Shown here piece after piece: positions 55,575 to 64,000 of a stretch of DNA of 64,000 nt. The position numbers and the translations under genes were made by a program. The stretch is from NCBI GenBank assembly GCA_958450365.1, contig CAUEEP010000556.1, positions 1 to 64,000 on the forward strand, given 5' to 3'. This DNA comes from Mesorhabditis belari (Eukaryota > Nematoda > Chromadorea > Rhabditida > Rhabditidae). The notes below the pieces were generated by a model. It made no database searches and was not told where the DNA came from. It saw only the letters and a program-made list of their open reading frames with translations. Positions within the stretch are counted from its first letter, which is position 1; every line of letters starts with the position of its first letter.

Positions 55575-56095
55575 TAACCCTAAGTTTGAAGGAGCTTCAT
55601 AGGAACTAAATATGACTATAAAGGAGCTTTCAAGCAGCTTTGAAGGAGCCTTATAGGAACTAAATATGGACTATGAAGGAGCTTTCAAGGAGGTTGGAAC
55701 TAAAGATAGGAACTAAATAAGAACCTTAAAGGAGAAGCGATTTTTAATATCTAGATAATTTTAGATTTATATTATCGAAATCTTTAAGATAATGAGTGGA
55801 TCAGTGAATCATCTCGATGTTATTTGTAGAGAGGAAAAGAAAATTATCGGCTAAATAAAACTTTAGCGGAACTAAATAAGGACTCTCAATGAGCTTTCAA
55901 GGAGCTTTATAGGAACTAAATAGGGACTATAAAGGAGCCTCAAGGGGCCTTGAATGAGCATTGTAGGAACTAAATATGGACTATGAAGGAGCTTTCAAGG
56001 AGCTTTATAGGAACTAAGGATAGGAACTAAATAAGGACTACAAAGGAGCTTTAAGGGAGCTTTGAAGGAGCTTTATAGGAACTAAAGAAAACGGG
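55575..56095 (+). repeat. GGAGCTTT-type repeat, largest array
   Basis: About ten units of GGAACTAAATAAGGACTATA plus AAGGAGCTTTCAAGGAGCTT, interrupted at 55.74-55.86 kb by unrelated sequence. Confidence 0.85.
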
Positions 56096-56662
56096 GCTTA
56101 AATAAGGAAAAAAAATGGAATGGATATATCTATAAAGTGTGTTCCTCTTGTTTAATGCGTTTTCTAAGAAGCTCTTCTCAGAGAACTTTACTCAAAACGC
56201 TAGTTTACATCGAGAGGGAGGAGAGGGAAGATGTGAGAAAAGGGGATAAGGCAAGCGCGTGATAGAAATCAGAATTGGTAACGAAATTGGTTATCAAATC
56301 TTTGAATGAAACTGGACACCCGTTATGTAGAAGTTGTTGGTTGTTTAAATGGTAAGCAAAGTTCCTTCTGAATAGCCCATATTGTGGTTGCCGTGCATCG
56401 GCGCGATGTTCGGGTCGGAGCTGAAAATTGAGAAATACAGATTTTTAGGGTAGAATTTAAATATCAAAATCTTCTAAGTAGTTTGACTCAAAATATGCTT
56501 CCCAAGTGCCCTGGAAACAACTTCTACACATACTGTATAAACATATCGAAATACACGCCCAATCGGCTCCCGATTGGGCGAAAATCAGCAACTAGTGCTA
56601 GGTCACCTTCGGTTTGACCTTCGGTTGATCCGGTCCACACGCACATTTCCCCTCACAGCCTC

Positions 56663-58465
56663 GACCGGGAATGCACCCTACAAGTGAAAAGTGAGAACTT
56701 AAAAGAGTCAATCTACGTCCAAAACTAGTGCTCTACTCCGCTTGCGATTTAAACATCAAACAAACGCTTGTACATAATTGTTTCCAGTTTCTCTAAAAAG
56801 ATTTGATAACTATTTTCCTTCCCAAATGGCGCGTAGTTGTCATCTGTGAACCGGGATCGCTGCTAAATGCCAACTCTGAATAACAAAAAGGTAGAATTTT
56901 TAATTTTTCAAGTCAAGTTTCCGCTTTTTAGGCCTTCAACTTTCGATTAGCAAGCGTCAATATTCAGGTATGTGATAAAAATAAAAACCTAATAGAAATT
57001 GATGTGCTCGTTGGATTGGGGTTGTGTATGCAGTTGTCTTTGAGTTTTATTTCACAAAAATTGGGATTGGGGAAGGAGGAAGGGAAGATGAGAGAAAAGG
57101 GAAGGAGAGCAGACAAGCTAGTGCCTATATATAGAAATCAGAATTGGAACTGAAGATGGTTATGGAATCTTTGAATTAAACTGGACACACTTATGCACAA
57201 GTCGTTTGTGGGAAATAAAGAAAATAATCCAATGCATTAATTGGAATTAGGGAAGTAGGAAAGAGAAGAGAGGGTAGAGAGGGGGTTTAAAGCTCCCTGG
57301 CTCGTTTATCCTCGTCAGTTCCTAACTAACTCCTTAAAGGCTCCCTTTAAAGCTCCTTTACAGTCTCTATTTAGTTCCTAGAAAGCCCCTTTATAGCAAC
57401 AGTTGAAAAGTACGAAATTCAGAAAAATTATATGATATCAAATTTATAACACAAAAGAAAATAGCAAACCTTTGAGCCTTGAACTTGAGCTTTGGGTCTG
57501 AGTCTGAGAGTGATTTAACAATGATGGTCTTCATTTCTTACCAAAAATTCTAGAAAAACTGTATGTTTATAAAACAAAAGAAAATAGCAAACCCGAGAGA
57601 AAAGAAAAACTATAGAACATTTGAGGCATGTCTGGCAAATATCCAGCTTTTAGCTGGATATTATAAACAGAAGAGCTTTTATTCCACAAAAGGGACTCAG
57701 TCTTTTATGGTAAAAATAGCTCAAAAATTAATTTTTCATAATTATTTTTCAACAATTAATGAAAAGTTAATTGTTGAAAAATTAATTTATATTTAAGCTC
57801 CTTTATAGTCCTATAAAGCTCCTTCAAAACTCCCTAGAAGCTCTTATTTAGTTCCTATATAGCTCCTTTAAAACTGCTTGAAAGCTCCCTTATAGTCACT
57901 ACTGGGTTCCTATAAAGCTCCTTCTAAGCTCCTTGAAAACCGCTTTATGGTTCTTATTTAGTTCCTCTCTATCTGCTTTAAACCTCCCTCCCGAGAATGC
58001 ATGGATTCAAGACGGGCAAAGAATCCCGATCTAATCATACGAACGAGCGGTGAATATAGAGAATCAGATTTTATGCTAATTCAGGTATTCTTTACTATTA
58101 TCTAGAGTGTAAAAACAGCCACACACATAAAAATCTGAAAAGGGTGTCTAGAGAAAGCATTGGTGTGGCTGCCAGCCAGACACTTAATGCAGCTAAGAAT
58201 TCTTTTGTACTTTTGCAGAAATCCAGCTTTGAATCTAGTAGAATGATTCCATGATCTAAAAGATTTCTAATAGGGTAAGATTCCTAAATAGGGACTATAA
58301 AGGAGTTTTATAGGGGCTTTCTGGGAACTTACCTTTAAAGAGCTTTCAAGAGAGTTTTGAAGGAGCTGCATAGGAACTAAATAGGTACTATAAAGAAGCC
58401 TTCACTCATAGTAGACTGCAATTTCACGTTGATTCAAGAAATCTCAACAGCTTGACGTGAAGCCA
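56663..58465 (+). repeat. Third copy of the inner palindrome arm
   Basis: Matches 21,095-23,190 in the same orientation with high identity, from GCACCCTACAAGT to TTGACGTGAAGCC, including the polypurine element and GGAGCTTT repeats. It lacks about 140 bases holding the tRNA-like sequence (join near 57,437) and stops before the EGF exons. At 58,465 it joins the tail of the C-terminal exon (CATCGATTTAAGAAACTGG). Confidence 0.85.
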
Positions 58466-58469
58466 TCGA

Positions 58470-58960
58470 TTTAAGAAACTGGTTGATTTTTATTTCTTGA
58501 CTCTAGCTAAACTGCAAGGAATTTTCGAGAATAAAAATTGAATTGTCTTGATGGCCCTGTTGTGAACTTTTTCTCCATTTCTATCACTGTTTTAAAACTA
58601 CATTCCATAAATTCTTATAGCTAAGTTTTTTTAATTCCTTTGTTATAAAGTGATTTTCAACCAACCATGTGCTCTTTGAGATGTGCCTCACGTTCCCCAA
58701 TAGAGACCCACTTTTGAAAGCCCTAAATTGATTAACGATTTTAAACTCGACGGCTTGTTGAGCTTACTTATGATTAGATTTTAGTATTAACTGACGATAA
58801 TCTCTAAAAACGAATCAATTTTTGTGAGTTGATTTGCTACACTTAATTTAATCTCATTTTTAGAGATGGAAAGATGAAAACAACGCATATCTCGACCCAA
58901 TGCTGGTCATAAATATTTGGCAAAAAGTTTCGAAGACACAGGACGCATCCCTAATCAGTT
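58470..58960 (-). repeat. Inverted copy of the 60.5-60.95-kb block
   Basis: Reverse complement of 60,520-60,945: the region between the C-terminal exon stop and the AGAGATGGAAAGATGAAAAC segment. 58.47-58.96 and 60.52-60.95 kb thus form a further inverted pair around the Cys-rich peptide gene. Confidence 0.8.
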
Positions 58961-59272
58961 TGCTTCAAAAAATTTCCACGTGATCACTTGTCCCTCTCAG
59001 CTCACGTTTTTGATCGTTTGAATCCGATTTTTTGTTTTAGGTTGTTATCATTCCAGCTTCCATATAAATAGTATTCGGACTGACAAGGATTTCGATCTGC
59101 CATCAGTTCACAGCTTCTAACACATACGTCTTCTCTCCTCTCTTGCTCTTCTCTTCGCCGTTCTCTCTTTTAAAGCTCCTTTATCCCTATTTAGCTTTTA
59201 GAAAGCTCCTTTAAAGCTCCTTCTTTATCGTCCTTATTTAGTTCCTAGCTCTAACTAGCTCTAACACAAGCA

Positions 59273-59728
59273 ATGCGTCTGCTCTCCTCTTGTCTCGCTC
59301 TTCTCTTCGCCGTTCTTCTCGTCTTCAGTGGGTTCAAGTTTAAATAAATTAATCTTCTCAAAGTTTTATTTAATTAGCGCATTTCTCAGCCTATAAATTG
59401 CTTCAAGTTTTTGGCTTATTAGAAAGATGGCCCAAATGGCTTCGAAGCTCAAAAGAAATCAAAGATTTTAGCTTCTTCTGCCATGGTCAACGCTGTTGCC
59501 GTCCCGGCATGCGACTCCTCTTGCCCGGTGAGTTAAATTCTCAATCAAAATATATTCTGAATGTTGCTACAAACACCGTTAAACAAGGCGGATAAAGGCT
59601 TAGTTTAAAAAATTAGTTTTGTCGTCACAATTTATTTATATTATTTTTAGAGTGGTGTCGTCGCTTGCTGCGTTTCAAAAGACTTTAATGGTGGTTCCTG
59701 CATTGGTGGAGCCGCCTTCTGCAACTAA
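59273..59728 (+). CDS. Small secreted Cys-rich peptide gene, most complete copy
   Basis: ATG at 59,273 opens MRLLSSCLALLFAVLLVFSG, a clear signal peptide; its frame then meets TAA, so an intron must start near 59,340 (weak donor GTTTAAAT). Exon 59,423-59,527, after GGCTTATTAG, supplies 35 residues ending in two Cys spaced C-x3-C before GTGAGT. Exon 59,651-59,728 supplies 25 residues and TAA. The mature part has six Cys in the order C-x3-C-x7-CC-x9-C-x6-C. This compact pattern suggests a disulfide-stabilised secreted peptide, perhaps defensive, but I cannot name the family; function is unknown. Damaged or partial copies are at 8.68 and 28.36-28.82 kb and a stray signal-peptide piece at 59.11-59.16 kb. 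Confidence 0.55.
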
Positions 59729-60390
59729 AAACCAGAATACCTTTCAATGTTGTCTGCAATCATTTTGTTTTCTTATATAAACTGAATCGAATGGTTTTTC
59801 CACGAAAACGAGAAATTTTTCTATTAAAATTTTTGGTGTCCAGCTATAGTTCTTCGTCCTGGTTTTCGTTACACTTTGGACCTTTGATGGGAGCTGAGTT
59901 ATGCTTTATGCTTCTGTGCTGGGTTGTATAAAAACATCCCTTTTGTAAACAAAAAAGATGTTTTAATCTTCAGTTTTGAATACAAATCCACAAAAACAGC
60001 AAGCTATTTTGCAATAGCATAACGTTGTGCAGCTGGTTCAAAAGTCGTCGCTAGGACACTCCACTTCAAAAACATCTGTTCTTTTTTATGGCCAAAAGAT
60101 AGCCAATATAGCCAATATTTTATAGTCAAAAGGTAGCCAATCTTTTACAGAGTTGAATACCTGATCTCTCATTGTTTCATTCATCTAGATTTAGCGGGTT
60201 TAGTTGGTGAGAATCGACTGATCAAAGTGTTGACATTCGGGATCATGAGATCCGCGTATGAGGGGGATTATTATCCGGTCAGTAGGAAAATGGTTGTATG
60301 AATTTGAATGATTATAATGATTGTAATGATTGTAATGAAGGTAATGATTGTAATGATGGTAATGATTTGCACAGATTTGCACGGATTTCT
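59565..60390 (+). repeat. Block duplicated at 8,570-9,420
   Basis: Direct duplicate, about 95% identical by eye, from AAACACCGTTAAACAAGGCG through the last Cys-rich exon, its 3' flank and the AATGATTGT microsatellite. Only the exon 3 part of the peptide gene lies in the 8.6-kb copy. Confidence 0.85.
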
Positions 60391-60937
60391 TTGTCCAGCA
60401 GTGAAGATGCTTAGTCAACTAAATCAAAACTAAAAATTTATCAAAAAATCATAGCGACATGTTTTCGTTGAGTCTTTGAACTTGAATATGCTTCCGAATA
60501 TGAAGTCGAGATATGCTTCCGGTGTGCGTTGTTTTCATCTTTCCATCTCTAAAAATGAGATTAAATTAAGTGTAGCAAATCAACTCACAAAAATTGATTC
60601 GTTTTTAGAGATTATCGTCAGTTAATACTAAAATCTAATCATAAGTAAGCTCAACAAGCCGTCGAGTTTAAAATCGTTAATCAATTTAGGGCTTTCAAAA
60701 GTGGGTCTCTATTGGGGAACGTGAGGCACATCTCAAAGAGCACATGGTTGGTTGAAAATCACTTTATAACAAAGGAATTAAAAAAACTTAGCTATAAGAA
60801 TTTATGGAATGTAGTTTTAAAACAGTGATAGAAATGGAGAAAAAGTTCACAACAGGGCCATCAAGACAATTCAATTTTTATTCTCGAAAATTCCTTGCAG
60901 TTTAGCTAGAGTCAAGAAATAAAAATCAACCAGTTTC

Positions 60938-61077
60938 TTAAATCGATGTTACAACCTTGTAACCATACTTAGGCCGCACTCTGTACATGATGGTGAAACA
61001 GTCTTTTAAAAAGTTAACAAAATCCGGTTTCAGCTTGCGCGCCTCATCACACAAGAAACGAACCAACCGATCGACGT
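60938..61077 (-). CDS. C-terminal exon of an unknown protein (copy G, intact)
   Basis: 140 nt like copy A at 6,111-6,250, open to TAA, with the same inferred acceptor GGAATGAG. The surrounding block is the 37.83-39.64 kb type. Two intact copies 55 kb apart among broken ones suggest recent duplication or selection. Confidence 0.5.
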
Positions 61078-61211
61078 CTCATTCCTGAAATAAGAACGTT
61101 TGAGCGCATTAATAGAGGCCTTATTTCAAAAATCTGCTCATAAACTCAAGTGATGTTTTTTAACCCGCGCCAAAAAGGCGTTCAATTTCATTCATAGATA
61201 CAAACAAGGAA

Positions 61212-61362
61212 AGGAAGGCTCAGGAAAAACTCGAAGAGTTAGAGTGGCAAGTGCTTCCTGATGCCCCGTATAGTCCCGATATGGCTCCCCCAGATTATCA
61301 CTTATTTCGGAATATGGAACATTCCCTGCGAGAAGAACAGCTCAAAGACATCGATGAGATCA
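61212..61362 (+). mobile_element. Mariner transposase fragment
   Basis: Reads KAQEKLEELEWQVLPDAPYS then PDMAPPDYHLFRNMEHSL, ending EQLKDIDEIN, then shifts frame. About 50 residues, 5' truncated relative to the 6.5-kb copy (no DNARPH). Followed by the inverted tRNA-Val piece. Confidence 0.8.
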
Positions 61363-61949
61363 ACATTGGGTGGTCAACTTCTTCAGCTCAAAGCCCGCTT
61401 AATGAGATAACCACTACACCACGAGACCGCAGTGGCCGCTGGGAAATTGACAGGGATAAAAAGGGCCACAAAAACTCTACATCTACAGTTTGTTCTACCC
61501 ATTAAATGTGGGGAAAAGTCGGCTCGAGTCAGGCAAATTGCTTTTAGGCTGTTGCCGAAGCTTACTTTGTTATTTGTTAACAAGAGAGATGTTTTTAAAA
61601 CCCCATACAAAACTTTGGATACTCATAACTTTTGACAGAGTGCTATTTAGCAAATTCGGATCCAGCGTAAAATTCTGCGTTGATAGGTCTATGGCTCAAG
61701 TCATTTGACCAGCCTATCTAGTTCACCTTTTCGTATTACTATCAAAAACTACCTCTGGTAGTTAAAAAAGCAAAGCGATTGGCGGACAAATTTGAAAAAT
61801 TAAAATGATCTCGGGCGGGGCCGAACCGCCGATGATCTAAAGTGAGAGTAAATTGGGTCTTCGCGCTGTCGCCTTTTTTTGACTATCCGACTTCATGCCA
61901 CTGACACTGGGAGAAAGTCAGTTTTCTTTTTCTGGATTTTCAATCAGTT

Positions 61950-62830
61950 TAGACTGAATACTCTGATCTAGACTGAACATCTACAGTTTGTCACATCAAC
62001 AAGCAGCTGGCACAGCTAACAATCTCTTGCACATGTGGGCAATCAAAACACGGCAAAAAAAAGCTTTTTAGCTTGAGTTTGTCCTATTGCTTTGTTCAAT
62101 TCCTTTGTTCAATTGCTTTTTTCGATTGCTTTTTCTATTGCTTTTTCTATTGCTTTTTCTATTGCTTCTATTCTACAGCTACAGTCTGTTCCGATTGCTT
62201 TGTTCAACTGCTTCTATTCTACATCTACAGTTTGTTCAATTGCTTTTTTCGACTGCTTCTATTTACATCTATAGTTTGTTCTATTGCTGTTTTCTATTGC
62301 TTCTATCCTACATCTACAGTTTCCTATAGCTTTGTTCAATTGCTTCCATCTACATCTACATTTACTATAATCCAGACTGAATACCCTAATCTAGACTGAA
62401 TACCCTAATCTAGGCTAAATACTGTAATCTAGCAAATATCGCAAATATAGAAAATAATCCAAGGCATGAATTGGGATTGGGAAGGAGGAAGGGAAGAGGA
62501 GGGAAGGAAAGAGAGGGAAGGGAAGAGAAGAGAGGGAGGAGAAGGAAGATGTGAGAAAGGGGAGGGGATAAGACAAGCGAGTGCCTATAGAAATCAGAAT
62601 TGGGAACGAAATTGGTTATCAAATCTTTGAACTGAAAGCAGCTAGCTGGTAGTGGATAGACATAAAGATAGTTAAGGTTATATGATTGGTAATCTAATCT
62701 AGGCTAAATACCGTAATCTAGCAATTCTGGACTGAACATGCTATTCTAGATTGAATACCCTAATCCAGACAGTTTAGACTGAATACTCTGATCTAGACTG
62801 AACATCTACAGTTTGTCACATCAACAAGCA
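61950..62830 (+). repeat. Simple-repeat cluster
   Basis: CTGATCTAGACTGAACATCT-type units (61.95-62.01, 62.36-62.44, 62.69-62.82), a TTGCTTTTTCTA/CTATTCTACATCTACAG tract (62.08-62.34) and a polypurine element (62.45-62.64). The AACATCTACAGTTTGTCACA end occurs twice here (61.97, 62.80 kb) and once at 47.24 kb. Confidence 0.8.
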
Positions 62831-62839
62831 GCTGGCACA

Positions 62840-64000
62840 GCTAACAATCTAATTATAAGCTCAAAAAATCTAATTATAGGCTTGTTATTGAAATTTTTGT
62901 TTAGAAAAGAAATTTGAAAATTATTATTTTGATTCCATCGTTCTCTGACTTTATTACCTTGAGGCATTTTGTTGATTTAAATTACTATCAAGTAGTAAAC
63001 TACTATCACAAGGTAAAAAGTCGGTTGGATCCAATTTTTAATGATCAATTTGTTCAGCTGATCAGTTTTGATTAGAGATAAACAATCTCCCCCAGGTGTT
63101 TAAGGTCTTTTTAAGTCATTTTTCAGTGTTTCAATGCTTATTTCAACATCAATTTCGTCTTTCAAGATTTCGAAAATAGAAAAAATATTTTCTAGCTTAC
63201 TTAAGCTAGCAATATAATGACGAAATAGTCAAAATAGACTGAATTCTTGTTTCAAAGTCAACGTTGTTTCCAAGATTGTTCTTCAAGTATGTTTTGTGCT
63301 CGAAACACGCTCTTTCTAGTCCATTTCTGAAGTTTTTTATAGCAATCTTTTGGTAAATAGAATTTGAGTATACTAGAAAGGATGTGTTTTCACATTTATG
63401 CACAAAGTTCACCTTAAGGAAAAAGCAGCATTGACGAATAGCATTGATGTACACTACGGGACAATGAAAGACGATCGTCACTTTCGCGTGTATTTCGTTT
63501 TTCAAATATCATATTTCATTGTCCAGTACTGTATAAGTTTATCAAACTTTTTAGGTTTGATCGGTTTCACTGATGAGCTCATCGATTAAATTGATAATCC
63601 CATTTAAGAGACAAAACATTTTTTGAGAGTTTTATGTTTCGGATTCGGACAATGAATGATTAACGTTTGCATGTGTTCAGCGAGAAAGTAATGAATCAAT
63701 AAAAAGAAACAAATCGACAATTCACCGGTACATAGTCTAACTGGAGTTTATCTAGAGCGAATGTTTTAACTGGATTCTAACACCAGGAAAGGCTTTTAAC
63801 TCGACTTTCTCTGTAAGCCAGACAAAGCTAGAGCCAGACCCTGAGGAGTGAGGGCAATAGGGAAAGGGGACTCACTTCAGAGAAGTACTGAGTTTTTTCT
63901 TTTCTTTAGTTTATTGGATATCGGAATAAGTCATGAATTAAACGAAATAATCATGGAATTGAACTATTGCAGAAGTTAGTCAGAAATCCTGAAGGTTTAA
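62840..64000. other. AT-rich end of the window, no clear gene
   Basis: Frames of 60-100 codons occur on both strands (63.2-63.6 kb) without splice support or recognisable motifs. 63,780-63,840 matches 42.61-42.66 kb (ACCAGGAAAGGCTT, CCAGACAAAGCTAG). 63,841-63,905 matches 41.60-41.66 kb (GAGTGAGGGCAATAGGGAAA), so the next repeat mosaic starts here. Confidence 0.45.

Noticed and set aside
1..64000. Telomeric, rRNA or spliced-leader RNA sequences
   Set aside because: None seen by eye in either orientation.

Overview
The window is animal nuclear DNA, AT-rich (roughly one third G+C by eye), with split genes. Several introns are very short: 36 and 41 nt in a receptor gene and about 38 nt in a transcription-factor gene. 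Acceptors are often T-rich, ending in TTTCAG or TTTTAG. A tRNA-Val-like sequence resembles nematode tRNA-Val as I remember it. A nematode, or another invertebrate with compact introns, is the best guess; the species is not determined. There are no prokaryotic or plastid features, and most open reading frames in the window are chance or antisense.

The dominant feature is repetition. A very large imperfect inverted duplication covers about 15.05-35.01 kb. Its arms are 15.05-23.83 and 24.96-35.01 kb, with a 1.1 kb spacer between them. Each arm carries one copy of a MITF/TFE (HLH-30-type) bHLH-zip transcription-factor gene, transcribed outward. Nearer the centre each arm has two calcium-binding EGF exons and a tRNA-like sequence. 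The left copy keeps the DNA-binding and zipper exons open; the right copy has frameshifts, a damaged splice site and a nonsense change. Two further fragments of the same gene family lie at 2.1-2.5 kb and 51.4-51.95 kb. Three smaller palindromes occur at 7.0-13.8, 35.3-36.45 and 41.8-44.7 kb. All three contain or adjoin a 230-bp foldback element with perfect 65-bp terminal inverted repeats.

The left flank (0-15 kb) and the 36-48 kb and 55-62.8 kb stretches are mosaics of the same building blocks. These are a 50-bp minisatellite, an 18-bp palindromic satellite, a roughly 45-bp GGAGCTTT-type repeat, polypurine/polypyrimidine elements, mariner transposase 3' ends, tRNA-Val pieces, copies of one C-terminal coding exon, and copies of a small secreted Cys-rich peptide gene (most complete at 59.27-59.73 kb).

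The 48.3-55.2 kb stretch is mostly single copy. It holds a class-A peptide GPCR (TM2-TM3, TM4, TM6, TM7 and tail exons recognisable). Its middle contains an inserted fragment of the bHLH-zip gene in place of the TM5 region, and a stop codon sits at the DRY-like tyrosine. Downstream are an integrase-type H2C2 domain exon on the minus strand and an unrecognised minus-strand gene.

Many differences between copies are single-base indels, often in homopolymers. They may be real decay or uncorrected long-read errors; this affects every pseudogene call here and the reality of the palindromes. No gene is complete with certainty from start to stop.
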